From positions 89,023 to 153,022 of the forward strand of contig JAZQIO010000051.1 of NCBI GenBank assembly GCA_045541135.1: a stretch of DNA of 64,000 nt. The letters run 5' to 3'. Source of the DNA: CAZNKU01 sp045541135 (GTDB lineage Bacteria > Bacillota > Clostridia > Monoglobales > Firm-18). The translations under genes and the position numbers were made by a program. Position 1 is the stretch's first letter. The number at the start of each line of letters is the position of its first letter. Shown here one piece after another: positions 53,666-62,346 of this stretch. The notes under the pieces are model-generated. The model had not been told where the DNA came from. It did not search any database and saw only the letters and a list, made by a program, of their open reading frames with translations.

Positions 53666-55104
53666 CGGCTTTTTTTGAAAACAGTACAATATTTTTATAT
53701 GTAAAAAAGGTTACTGATTATATAAGCAGCAAATGGAATGAAAGTCAAATAGGTTGGTTTGTTACACGAAATATGAACGATAATAAATCAAAAAACAGTT
53801 TGTTTTATAGCATTGTGAATTTTTTGATTTCTAAAACTTTTTCAATTAATATAGGCGGGACTTTTGGTGACAAAATCAAAGAAAGCTGTATTTTAAATCT
53901 TGTTTCACATTATGAGATAGGTGTTTTTCTAATGCTTTTGACAGCACCAATTATACCTACTATGGCTTGTGTTGCAATAGCGGTTTTTACGATTATTTCA
54001 TTTTTTATAAACAGTATTGTAAAAAATAATTTTAGAATTAAAATAGATGCTTTTGGTCTTTTTGTTATAATTTTTGCTATAATTTTCTTTATATATGCTC
54101 TGACCTCATACAACAGAGTTTCGAGTATGAGGATTTTTATGATATATGCCGTTTTTTTATTCTTTATGTTTATAATTATTGCATGTGGTACAAACAAAAA
54201 AAATCTGAAAACAATGATTTTTTTATTTGTTACTTCAGGGCTTTTTGTATCTTTGTACGGAGTATATCAAAATTACTTTGGGAACAATATCGGACATGCC
54301 TGGCTTGATGAAGAAATGTTTTCGGGTATAACTGTTCGTGTATATTCCACCCTTGAAAATCCTAATGTTTTAGGTGAATTTTTACTTTTGCTTATACCTG
54401 TTTGTGCGGCAATGGTATACAGTTCTAAACGAATAATTATGAAGTTTTATTATTTTGCTGTAATGGGTTGTGCGGTGATTTGTATGTTGTTTACTCAGTC
54501 ACGCGGTTGTTGGTTGGGTCTTATTCTTGCAGCTGTAGTTTTTGCCTTTTTGGTTGATAAAAAATTAGTGGCACTTGGGATAATTGCAATTTTGTTTATG
54601 CCAATGATATTACCTGAAAGTATTATACACAGATTTGCAAGTATTGGTAATCTTGGTGATTCTTCGACATCATACCGTGTAAATATTTGGCTTGGAACAT
54701 TGAGAATTGTTAAAGATTATTGGTGGGTTGGAATAGGACTTGGATCTGATGCTTTTAATAGTGTGTATCCATTTTATAACTACAATGCTGCAGTTGCCCT
54801 GCATTCCCACAATCTATATTTACAGATATTGGTCGAAACAGGTATATGTGGAATGCTCGTGTTTGTAACAAGTATGGTAGTATCTTTTAAAAAGATTTTA
54901 ATAGGATATATATACGGTCGAAAAAACATATACAGTCTTATATGTGCAGCTTGTATTTCAGGCTTGCTCGGCTTTCTTTTGCAGGGAATGTTTGATCATT
55001 CGTGGTATAATTTCCGTGTTTTTGCAATTTTCTGGTTTGTTATAGGAATCGGAATTGCTTCCAGGAGGTGTGCATGTGAAGAAGATAATACATGTGATAA
55101 GTGA
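53662..55104 (+). CDS. O-antigen ligase/polymerase-type membrane protein
   Basis: 480 aa with about ten to twelve membrane segments and a Wzy_C/O-antigen ligase domain: LENPNVLGEFLLLL, TQSRGCWLGLILAAVVFAF and the extracellular-loop signature LHSHNLYLQILVETG. Such proteins join or polymerise lipid-linked glycans on the outer face. An unusual soluble N-terminal part of about 95 residues precedes the first membrane segment. ATG 53662 follows GGGAGGTG and overlaps the murJ stop. Acceptor and polymer are unknown. Confidence 0.88.
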   Translation: MTAFFENSTIFLYVKKVTDYISSKWNESQIGWFVTRNMNDNKSKNSLFYSIVNFLISKTFSINIGGTFGDKIKESCILNLVSHYEIGVFLMLLTAPIIPTMACVAIAVFTIISFFINSIVKNNFRIKIDAFGLFVIIFAIIFFIYALTSYNRVSSMRIFMIYAVFLFFMFIIIACGTNKKNLKTMIFLFVTSGLFVSLYGVYQNYFGNNIGHAWLDEEMFSGITVRVYSTLENPNVLGEFLLLLIPVCAAMVYSSKRIIMKFYYFAVMGCAVICMLFTQSRGCWLGLILAAVVFAFLVDKKLVALGIIAILFMPMILPESIIHRFASIGNLGDSSTSYRVNIWLGTLRIVKDYWWVGIGLGSDAFNSVYPFYNYNAAVALHSHNLYLQILVETGICGMLVFVTSMVVSFKKILIGYIYGRKNIYSLICAACISGLLGFLLQGMFDHSWYNFRVFAIFWFVIGIGIASRRCACEEDNTCDK

Positions 55105-56197
55105 TTCAAACATTGGGGGAGCAGGAAAATACCTTTTGAATTATCTTGCAAATTGTAACAGAAAAAAATATAGCGTAAAGATTGTAGTTCCGGTTGATAG
55201 TATGCTGAAAGAAGAAATTGCAAATCTTGGCTTTGAAATAATTGAGGCAGAAGGTATTGCGGAAAAGTCATACAGTAAATTAGCTGTTAAAAATCTTAAG
55301 GCTATATTTAAAAACGAAAAACCGGATTTGGTCCATGCACATGCTTGTTTATCTGCAAGAATTGCTGCCAAAAAAGCAAAGGCAAAAATTGTGTATACAA
55401 GACATACAGATGCGGCACCCGGCAGAAAATTACAAAATCCGATAGGTAAGACCGTTAATAAGATTATCAATAGTTATTTTTCTGACGGAATAATAGCAGT
55501 TTCAAATTCAGCTTATAAAAACCTTGTTGAAACCGGTGTGAGTCCCAAAAAAATCAAAGTAATTTATAACGGAGTACAACCGGCTGAAATATTAAGTGTT
55601 GATGAAAAAAAGAAAGTATATGAATCTTTTGGTTTGGAATACGGAACAAAGATTGTTGCAATTGTTGCCAGACTTGAGGAATTTAAAGGTCATGAATATT
55701 TTATAGATGCTGCAAAAATTGTAAGTGATAGAGGTTATGATGCGAAATTTGTAATAGCAGGCACAGGTTCAAGAAAAGAATTCCTGATGAAATATTCAGA
55801 TGACAAGAAGACTGATAATATAATCTTTTTGGATTTTGTTAAAAATATTGCAGCACTTAACAATATTACTTATATTCAGGTAAATGCATCTTTATACGAG
55901 GCTTTTGGATTAGCTGCTGTTGAAGCTATGCGTGTTGGTGTTCCTGCCGTGGTTAGCGGATACGGCGGTAACCTTGAAGTTGTTGATAACAATGTAAATG
56001 GGTTTATTATTAACGGACAGTGTCCCGAAGAGTTTGCTGAGAAAATCATAAACCTTATTGATGATGATGAACTTTATTGTAAAATGTCATATAATGCAAT
56101 AAAAAAATACAACGACTGTTTTACAGCTTCGGCTATGACAAAAAATACAGAAAAATTTTATGATGAAATATTGGGAGGAAAAGAAGATGAAAACTAA
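55076..56197 (+). CDS. Glycosyltransferase, GT4-like (GT-B fold)
   Basis: 373 aa. N-terminal acceptor domain with SDSNIGGAGKYLLNYLA; C-terminal donor domain starting at VAIVARLEEFKGHEYFIDA, with the E-x7-E motif in YEAFGLAAVEAMRVGVPAVV. It probably transfers a sugar from a nucleotide donor to a lipid or glycan at the inner membrane face. GTG 55076 is used because AGGAGGTG lies 5 nt upstream; the gene begins 29 nt inside the ligase gene and ends 11 nt inside the next, so it is tightly coupled to both. Confidence 0.92.
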   Translation: MKKIIHVISDSNIGGAGKYLLNYLANCNRKKYSVKIVVPVDSMLKEEIANLGFEIIEAEGIAEKSYSKLAVKNLKAIFKNEKPDLVHAHACLSARIAAKKAKAKIVYTRHTDAAPGRKLQNPIGKTVNKIINSYFSDGIIAVSNSAYKNLVETGVSPKKIKVIYNGVQPAEILSVDEKKKVYESFGLEYGTKIVAIVARLEEFKGHEYFIDAAKIVSDRGYDAKFVIAGTGSRKEFLMKYSDDKKTDNIIFLDFVKNIAALNNITYIQVNASLYEAFGLAAVEAMRVGVPAVVSGYGGNLEVVDNNVNGFIINGQCPEEFAEKIINLIDDDELYCKMSYNAIKKYNDCFTASAMTKNTEKFYDEILGGKEDEN

Positions 56198-56672
56198 ATT
56201 TAATATAGTTGATATAGTTATCATTTTTATTATAATTGCCGCAATTGCAGTCGGTTGTTTATTTTATTTTAAATCTTCTGAAACAAAAGTTGAAACTTTA
56301 AAAGACACTAAAAAAATTCAGTTTGTTATTGAAGTAAAAAATCTTACAGAAACTGCTGCAAATAGCTTTAAATCCGCTGAAGGAAAGTCAGTTACTTTTG
56401 GTGAAACTGCTTCCGGCTCCGGAACTCTTGTTAAAGCTGAAATTGTTGATTTTGAAAAATGGGTTACAAATGCCGAAGAAGGCACTGTTAATATACAGGC
56501 AGTACCCGACAGATATACGGCAAGAATAACTATTGAATCAGATGTTACAAAATCAGATATATCGTACACATCCGGAAGTGAGACAATTTGTGTCGGTAAG
56601 GAAATGCCGTTTAATTCATTTGGGGTAGGCGCAGAAGAGTGCTATATTGTTGATTTATCAGAAATAGAGTGA
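56187..56672 (+). CDS. DUF4330 membrane-anchored protein, first copy
   Basis: 161 aa: a short cytosolic N-terminus with FNIVDIVIIFIIIAAIAVG as the one membrane segment (about 5-25) and an outside beta-rich domain (VIEVKNLTETAANSF, later GKEMPFNSFG) ending in CYIVDLSEIE. The FNxVDI start and domain size fit DUF4330. Function is unknown. ATG 56187 has GGGAGG upstream and overlaps the glycosyltransferase stop. A paralogue follows 11 nt later. Confidence 0.82.
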   Translation: MKTKFNIVDIVIIFIIIAAIAVGCLFYFKSSETKVETLKDTKKIQFVIEVKNLTETAANSFKSAEGKSVTFGETASGSGTLVKAEIVDFEKWVTNAEEGTVNIQAVPDRYTARITIESDVTKSDISYTSGSETICVGKEMPFNSFGVGAEECYIVDLSEIE

Positions 56673-56683
56673 GGTAGTTTTAT

Positions 56684-57187
56684 ATGATTCTAAGTTCTAA
56701 AGGTAAGTTTTTTAATAAAGTAAATATAGTAGATATTCTTGTAATAATTCTTGTGGTTGTTGCAGTTATCGGAGCTTATTTCCGTTTTAACGGAAATACT
56801 GTTGTGGCAGAAAACGAACAGTGTGTTTTTAATTATTCAATAACAATCCGTGAAATACGTGAGGAAAACAAAAATTTACTGCTTAAAAGCATGGAAACAC
56901 AGACTATGTTCGTTCTTGACGGAAATATTAATTCATCGATGGGAAAACTTGTTGATGTTAAAGTAAGTGACGCTGTTACTACCATTGAAAAAACAGATGG
57001 AACGTTAGTAAATACAAAAGTTCCCGGTAAATATGACGTTACCCTTATTTTGGAGGTTGATGGCGTGAAAAACAGTTCCGGATATTATACACCGGAAATT
57101 TTTGAAATATGTGCAGGAAAAAAATATTCAATTTCTAATATCAACTGCTTGGTAGAGGGAGTTGTTGATAAAGTGTGGGTAAACTAA
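56684..57187 (+). CDS. DUF4330 membrane-anchored protein, second copy
   Basis: 167 aa with the same build as its neighbour: NKVNIVDILVIILVVVAVIG as the membrane segment and an outer domain with FNYSITIREIREENKNLL and VPGKYDVTLILEV. The two are diverged paralogues, sharing layout more than exact sequence. This copy has GKKYSISNINCLVEGVVDKV where the first has GKEMPFNSFGVGAEECYIVD. Possibly they form a heteromer beside the ligase and glycosyltransferase; that is inference. Confidence 0.82.
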   Translation: MILSSKGKFFNKVNIVDILVIILVVVAVIGAYFRFNGNTVVAENEQCVFNYSITIREIREENKNLLLKSMETQTMFVLDGNINSSMGKLVDVKVSDAVTTIEKTDGTLVNTKVPGKYDVTLILEVDGVKNSSGYYTPEIFEICAGKKYSISNINCLVEGVVDKVWVN

Positions 57188-57205
57188 TTTTGTTGGGAGA
57201 ATACT

Positions 57206-58531
57206 ATGAAACTTATAATTGCTGTATGGTTAAGTAAAATTTTGATTTTTATAGGCAGACTTTTCGGAAAAAAAGGTTCTTCTGCACCTGGTGCATACGC
57301 ATTAAAGATTTGTCCGGGGATTCTTAAAACTTTATCTAAGCAAGTAAAAAAAGATATAATTGTCGTTTGCGGTACTAACGGAAAAACAACAACCAACAAT
57401 CTTTTGAATACCTTGATTACATCTTTGGGTAACAAAGTTATATGTAACAGTTTGGGTGCTAATATGCTTCCCGGCGTTGTTACAGCTTTTGTTGAAAATA
57501 CCAATTTTTTCGGAAAGCTTTGTGCTGACTATGCCTGTATAGAAATTGACGAAATGTCGGCTGTGAAAGTTTTTGAACATTTCAAACCGGATTATATGGT
57601 TGTTACAAATCTTTTTCGCGATCAGTTGGATCGCTATGGCGAGGTTGAAATTACTTTAAGTTATCTGCAAAGAGCTATTTCTATGTGTGAAAACATTAAA
57701 TTGATACTAAATGGTGATGATCCGATAGTATCATCGCTGGTCGAAAAAACAGGAAAATCTACTGTTTTTTTTGGAGTTGGTGAAGATGTTGGCATCACAT
57801 TAAAAGAATCAATGGAAGGTCGATTTTGTGTTTTTTGCGGTGAAGAATTGGAATATGAATATTATCACTATAGTCAGCTTGGTAAATTTAAGTGTAAAAA
57901 ATGTGATTTTAAACGTCCTGAAGTTGAATTTGAAGCTGCAGATGTGAATCTTGATAATGGAATAAAATTTTCTGTAAAAAACACGGTTTTTAATGTTAAA
58001 TACAGAGGTTTTTACAATATTTATAATATTCTTGCCGCATATACTACGGTTACATCCGCCAAAATTGAAATTGAAAATATTAATGAGATTTTGAGTAGTT
58101 ATAAACCTCAGATAGGCAGAATGGAAGAATTTAATATTAAGGGTAAAACTGTAATATTAAATTTGGCTAAAAATCCTGCCGGATTTAATCAGGCAATTTC
58201 AACCGTTATGTGTGATAAACGCAAAAAGAATATTGTAATTGCCGTAAATGACAAGCCTTCCGACGGAAGAGATATTTCTTGGATTTGGGATGTGGATTTT
58301 GAAGCTTTAAATAATAACAATGTTAATAAAATATACACATCCGGTATAAGGCACAATGATTTGGAAGTGCGGTTTAAATATGCAGATTTTAACAATGTTC
58401 ATGATGTCGAGAATATTAAAGATGCAATTTTGCGTGGGTTAGATGAAAGTTCTGTGTTGTATGTGCTTGTAAACTATACAATGCTTTTCTCTACTCAAAG
58501 TATTCTTAAAAATCTGGAGGCAGAAAAATGA
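57206..58531 (+). CDS. murT: Lipid II isoglutaminyl synthase subunit MurT
   Basis: 441 aa Mur-ligase-like subunit that, with GatD, amidates the alpha-carboxyl of D-Glu in lipid II. ATP loop CGTNGKTTTNN (55-65), a zinc-ribbon insert with CVFCGEE and CKKCDF (about 209-233), and the C-terminal DUF1727 part (NLAKNPAGFNQAIS, VNDKPSDGRDISW). gatD starts 4 nt inside its end. Together with murC, murJ and ddh it completes much of a DAP-type, amidated peptidoglycan route. Confidence 0.97.
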   Translation: MKLIIAVWLSKILIFIGRLFGKKGSSAPGAYALKICPGILKTLSKQVKKDIIVVCGTNGKTTTNNLLNTLITSLGNKVICNSLGANMLPGVVTAFVENTNFFGKLCADYACIEIDEMSAVKVFEHFKPDYMVVTNLFRDQLDRYGEVEITLSYLQRAISMCENIKLILNGDDPIVSSLVEKTGKSTVFFGVGEDVGITLKESMEGRFCVFCGEELEYEYYHYSQLGKFKCKKCDFKRPEVEFEAADVNLDNGIKFSVKNTVFNVKYRGFYNIYNILAAYTTVTSAKIEIENINEILSSYKPQIGRMEEFNIKGKTVILNLAKNPAGFNQAISTVMCDKRKKNIVIAVNDKPSDGRDISWIWDVDFEALNNNNVNKIYTSGIRHNDLEVRFKYADFNNVHDVENIKDAILRGLDESSVLYVLVNYTMLFSTQSILKNLEAEK

Positions 58532-59244
58532 AAATTAAAATAGCACATATTTATCCTGAACTACTTAATTTATACGGAGATAATGGTAATATTGCTTCGT
58601 TAACCAAAAGGTGTGAATGGAGAAATATTGATGTTGAAGTTCAAAAATACAGTTTAAATGATGATATTGATTTTGATAATATTGATATACTCTTTATCGG
58701 AGGAGGATCGGATAAAGAGCAGAAAATTGTCTGTGAAAGTTTAAGAAAATACAGTGAAAGAATTAGAGAATACGTAGAAAATAACGGCGTTTTGATTGCT
58801 TTTTGCGGTGGTTTTGAAATACTGGGAAATTATTATAAAATTAAAGATGAAACAGTGCAGGCACTTGGTTTAATTGATATGTTTACCGAATATTCTGATG
58901 TCAGACTAATTGATGACGTTATCATACAAACTGATATTTTAGATAGACCAATTGTGGGTTTTGAAAATCATGGAGGAAGAGTTTATATAAATAATAACAC
59001 TCCATTTGGTAAAGTTATTTACGGAAACGGAAATAACGGTACAGACGGTTTTGAAGGGGTTATCTATAAAAATGTTATAGGAACATACCTTCACGGTCCG
59101 CTTTTACCTAAAAATCCACATTTGTGTGATTACATTATAAAAAAAGCCCTGCAGAACAAATACGGTGATGTTGAACTGCAAGAGCTTGATGACAGAATAG
59201 AATTCGCTGCAAACGACTATGTTGTTAATCGTTTTCGCAGTTAA
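58528..59244 (+). CDS. gatD: Lipid II isoglutaminyl synthase glutaminase subunit GatD
   Basis: 238 aa class I-like glutamine amidotransferase (CobB/CobQ type). The nucleophile is Cys93 in AFCGGFEILG and the histidine is His189 in GTYLHGPLLPKNP, close to the S. aureus GatD numbering. It passes ammonia from Gln to MurT. It overlaps murT by 4 nt. Its last 20 bp overlap the convergent DUF6062 gene. Confidence 0.97.
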   Translation: MKIKIAHIYPELLNLYGDNGNIASLTKRCEWRNIDVEVQKYSLNDDIDFDNIDILFIGGGSDKEQKIVCESLRKYSERIREYVENNGVLIAFCGGFEILGNYYKIKDETVQALGLIDMFTEYSDVRLIDDVIIQTDILDRPIVGFENHGGRVYINNNTPFGKVIYGNGNNGTDGFEGVIYKNVIGTYLHGPLLPKNPHLCDYIIKKALQNKYGDVELQELDDRIEFAANDYVVNRFRS

Positions 59245-59962
59245 GACCTGATGCTTTATGTACGGTACGTTTTATTGAATTTTTGACGTTTTCTGATGGA
59301 TTGCTATTTGTATTATTATGATCGAATAACATAGTGAATTCAGATATATCATCATATATTTGTTGTTGGGATTTTTCCTGCATTTTAATTATAGTATGGT
59401 AAAAATCTTTGAATTCTTTTTCGTTAAGACCGTCCATGGCATATTCTAAAAGCATTGAAAAGTGTGGGATGCAAAAGCCTTCTTGTGAAGCAAATTTACT
59501 GCGGAATTCTTCCTGGGTTTTCCATATGTATATCAGGTTGTTGAAATATCTGTTCATTGTGGAATGTGTTCTTTCACAAATTATACAACTATTATTTAAT
59601 TTGTTGATGTGATTTGTGATTTTTTCTGCAGATATTATTTCATCGCATTTTTTCTTCAAAAAGTTGCTTTTAGATACTTTTGATATTTTTTCTGAAAAAA
59701 TATCATTGCTTTGTTTTTCTATGTGTGTTTGTAAAACCAATGCCAATGGGAGAGCTTTACCTTTTTGTAAAAGTTTTTTGTAGTGTGCTTTACAAAAACC
59801 GACTTTATTTGAATTTACACGGAAATCGGGTTCCATCATTGCAGGTCCCAATGTGTATTCAACTTCTTCGTTTTCAATTCGGTTTTCTATGGCACATATT
59901 GCACAACTGCACTTTGTGTCAAAAGCTTCATTAATAGGAATTGTATATATAGTTTCCTTCAT
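59225..59962 (-). CDS. DUF6062-type protein with two metal-site-like motifs
   Basis: A 245-aa soluble protein, matched from memory to DUF6062. It carries the same pattern twice: Cys20/Cys23 with Cys57/His60 (GFCKAHY), then Cys126/Cys129 with Cys164/His167 (GFCIPHF). Each set could bind one zinc or an iron-sulfur cluster. Otherwise helical and highly charged. Function unknown. It has its own promoter and converges on gatD with a 20-bp coding overlap. Confidence 0.78.
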   Translation of the reverse strand: MKETIYTIPINEAFDTKCSCAICAIENRIENEEVEYTLGPAMMEPDFRVNSNKVGFCKAHYKKLLQKGKALPLALVLQTHIEKQSNDIFSEKISKVSKSNFLKKKCDEIISAEKITNHINKLNNSCIICERTHSTMNRYFNNLIYIWKTQEEFRSKFASQEGFCIPHFSMLLEYAMDGLNEKEFKDFYHTIIKMQEKSQQQIYDDISEFTMLFDHNNTNSNPSENVKNSIKRTVHKASGLNCEND

Positions 59963-59996
59963 AGTTGCATTACTCCTTTTAGTGTACTTGTGAACA

Positions 59997-60025
59997 ATTA
60001 TATCATTTATGTATTAAAATGTAAA
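59997..60025 (-). promoter_or_regulatory. SigA-type promoter of the DUF6062 gene
   Basis: Minus strand TTTACA (60025-60020), 17-nt spacer, TATAAT (60002-59997), 35 nt before the start codon. Confidence 0.78.
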
Positions 60026-60042
60026 TGGAAAGGTTGATTTTT

Positions 60043-60849
60043 TTGAAAATTCAAAATTCGGATTTTGATTTGGTACATACTTTTGAATGTGGCCAATGCT
60101 TTAGATGGAATAAGAGCGATGATAGCATATATACCGGTGTTGTTAATGATTATGTAATTAAAATAAAACAAGATAATGATACTTTTGAGTTTAACTGTGA
60201 TGACAGTTTGTTTTTAAATTCATATTTTGATTTAGACAGAAACTATACAGAAATTAAAGAAAGACTTTCTACTTTGGATGATGTATTGGTCAATGCAATT
60301 CCTTCGGGATACGGCATACGTCTTTTGAAACAAAACCCATGGGAAGCACTTGTCTCTTTCATTATATCAGCAAATAATAATATTCCCAGAATCAAGAAAA
60401 TTATAGAAAGCTTATGTGAGAATTTCGGAAACAAAATTAAATATACTGATGAAGTATATTACACCTTTCCTGATGCAGAAACTTTAAGTAAACTTACCAT
60501 TGAACAACTTGATGTTATAAAAAGTGGATTCAGAGCAAAATACATAATAGATGCTGCAAAAAAAGTTGTAGATGGTACTGTTAATCTTGATGAAGTGTAT
60601 TATATGAATACAGATGATGCAAGAGAATATTTGAAACAAATAAAAGGTGTAGGCAATAAGGTGGCAGATTGTATATTACTTTTTGCATACCAGAAATATG
60701 ATGTTTTTCCAAAAGATGTATGGATAAAAAAGGTTTTAAATGATCTTTACGGAATTGATGAAAAAAACTTTGATTCGTTTGTTTCAGAACATTTTGGGAA
60801 TCTTGCAGGTTTTGCACAGCAGTATTTGTTCTATTATATGAGAGGATGA
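60043..60849 (+). CDS. 8-oxoguanine DNA glycosylase, OGG1-like
   Basis: 268 aa bifunctional glycosylase of the HhH-GPD superfamily. N-terminal TBP-like domain with the OGG1 mark FECGQCFRW; WEALVSFIISANNNIPRIKK; the helix-hairpin-helix IKGVGNKVADC with catalytic Lys206; and the activating Asp225 in FPKDVW. No iron-sulfur cysteines. TTG 60043 is chosen because GGAAAGG lies 9 nt upstream; ATG 60025 has no ribosome site. Divergent from the DUF6062 gene, with an 80-nt gap. Confidence 0.93.
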   Translation: MKIQNSDFDLVHTFECGQCFRWNKSDDSIYTGVVNDYVIKIKQDNDTFEFNCDDSLFLNSYFDLDRNYTEIKERLSTLDDVLVNAIPSGYGIRLLKQNPWEALVSFIISANNNIPRIKKIIESLCENFGNKIKYTDEVYYTFPDAETLSKLTIEQLDVIKSGFRAKYIIDAAKKVVDGTVNLDEVYYMNTDDAREYLKQIKGVGNKVADCILLFAYQKYDVFPKDVWIKKVLNDLYGIDEKNFDSFVSEHFGNLAGFAQQYLFYYMRG

Positions 60850-60983
60850 GGTTTACATAATTTCAAGCTAACATTTTTTTGAAAAAATTAGTAAAATAAG
60901 TAGATTTTTATAGTTTTTTATGATATACTATATAATGTGTAGCAGTCAAATGTATTTAATTTATAAAAAAAGGGGATTTTTAT

Positions 60984-62333
60984 ATGTTTAATACAATTAT
61001 TTTGGCGGCAGGAGAAAGTAAAAGGATGAAGTCTGCAAAATCAAAAGTTTTGCATGATATTTTGTTTCAGCCGCTGATAAAATGGGTTATTGATGCTGCA
61101 AAAGATGCGGATAAACATATTGTGGTTATCGGTCATTGTGCTGATCAGGTTCGTGACGCTTTAGGAGATTCTGTTGAATATGTTGAACAGAAAGAACGTC
61201 TTGGTACCGGTCACGCCGTTATGCAGGCAAAAACTTATCTTGAAAACTATGACGGAGACATACTTATTATGACTGGTGATTCTCCGTTGATTACACGTGA
61301 AACTGTTAATGCTGCCTATGATTTTCATAAAAATTCAGGTAATACTGTTACGGTGTTAACTGCTGATGTTGATAATCCATACGGTTATGGCAGAATTATC
61401 AGGGATTCAAACAACAATGTTAAGAAAATTGTTGAACAGAAAGATGTTACCGAAGAGGAAAATCTTGTTTCTGAAATTAACTCGGGAATGTATTTCTTTG
61501 ATGCAAAGGAATTGCTCGGTGCTTTGAGAATGCTTACCAACAACAATGCACAGGGAGAATATTATTTGACTGATACACTGGAAATTATTCTTATTAAGGG
61601 TCTTAAGGTTGGGGCTTATATCGTTGAAGATAATAACGAAATACTTGGTATTAATGACCGCATTCAGCTTGCTGAAGCACAGGCAATAATGCAGGACAGA
61701 ATTGTTTGTAAACACCTTGTTAACGGGGTGACTTTTCTTGCTCCTGAAACTGCGTATATTGGCAAGGATGTTAAAATCGGAAATGACACGATTATTATGC
61801 CAAATACAATTATAAAAGGAAAAACAGAAATTGGTTCCGGTTGCGTAATAGGACCTAATACACAGATTACCGATTCTAAAATTGCGGATAGTGTTGAAAT
61901 CAACAGCTCGGTAATCCTTGAAAGTTTTATCGATGAAAATACTGTTGTCGGACCATTTGCGTATATAAGACCACATAGTAAAATCGGTAAAAATATTAAA
62001 ATCGGTGATTTTGTTGAAATTAAAAATTCAACAATCGACGATAACACAAAGGTTTCTCATCTTACTTATATAGGAGATGCTGATGTGGGTAAAAATGTTA
62101 ACTTTGGTTGCGGTACTGTTTTAGTAAACTATGACGGAACTAAAAAATATCGCTCAACCATTGAAGATAATGCATTTATCGGATGTAATACAAATCTTGT
62201 ATCGCCCGTAAATGTAAAAGAAAACGCATTTATTGCGGCCGGTTCAACCATCACGGATGATGTTCCGGAAAATTCACTTGCCATTGCACGTGCAAGACAG
62301 GTGATAAAAACAGAATGGAAAAGAAAAAAGTAG
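60984..62333 (+). CDS. glmU: Bifunctional UDP-GlcNAc pyrophosphorylase/GlcN-1-P acetyltransferase
   Basis: 449 aa. The uridylyltransferase domain starts with LAAGESKRMKSAKSKVLH; GTGHAVMQA and MTGDSPL follow. The C-terminal left-handed beta helix (hexapeptide repeats from about 250) carries the acetyltransferase with VSHLTYIGDADVGKNVNFG and NYDGTKK. Product is UDP-GlcNAc for wall and glycans. AAAGGGG lies before ATG 60984. No convincing promoter was found in the AT-rich 134-nt gap upstream. prs follows at once. Confidence 0.97.
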   Translation: MFNTIILAAGESKRMKSAKSKVLHDILFQPLIKWVIDAAKDADKHIVVIGHCADQVRDALGDSVEYVEQKERLGTGHAVMQAKTYLENYDGDILIMTGDSPLITRETVNAAYDFHKNSGNTVTVLTADVDNPYGYGRIIRDSNNNVKKIVEQKDVTEEENLVSEINSGMYFFDAKELLGALRMLTNNNAQGEYYLTDTLEIILIKGLKVGAYIVEDNNEILGINDRIQLAEAQAIMQDRIVCKHLVNGVTFLAPETAYIGKDVKIGNDTIIMPNTIIKGKTEIGSGCVIGPNTQITDSKIADSVEINSSVILESFIDENTVVGPFAYIRPHSKIGKNIKIGDFVEIKNSTIDDNTKVSHLTYIGDADVGKNVNFGCGTVLVNYDGTKKYRSTIEDNAFIGCNTNLVSPVNVKENAFIAAGSTITDDVPENSLAIARARQVIKTEWKRKK

Positions 62334-62346
62334 GAGGATTTTGAAA

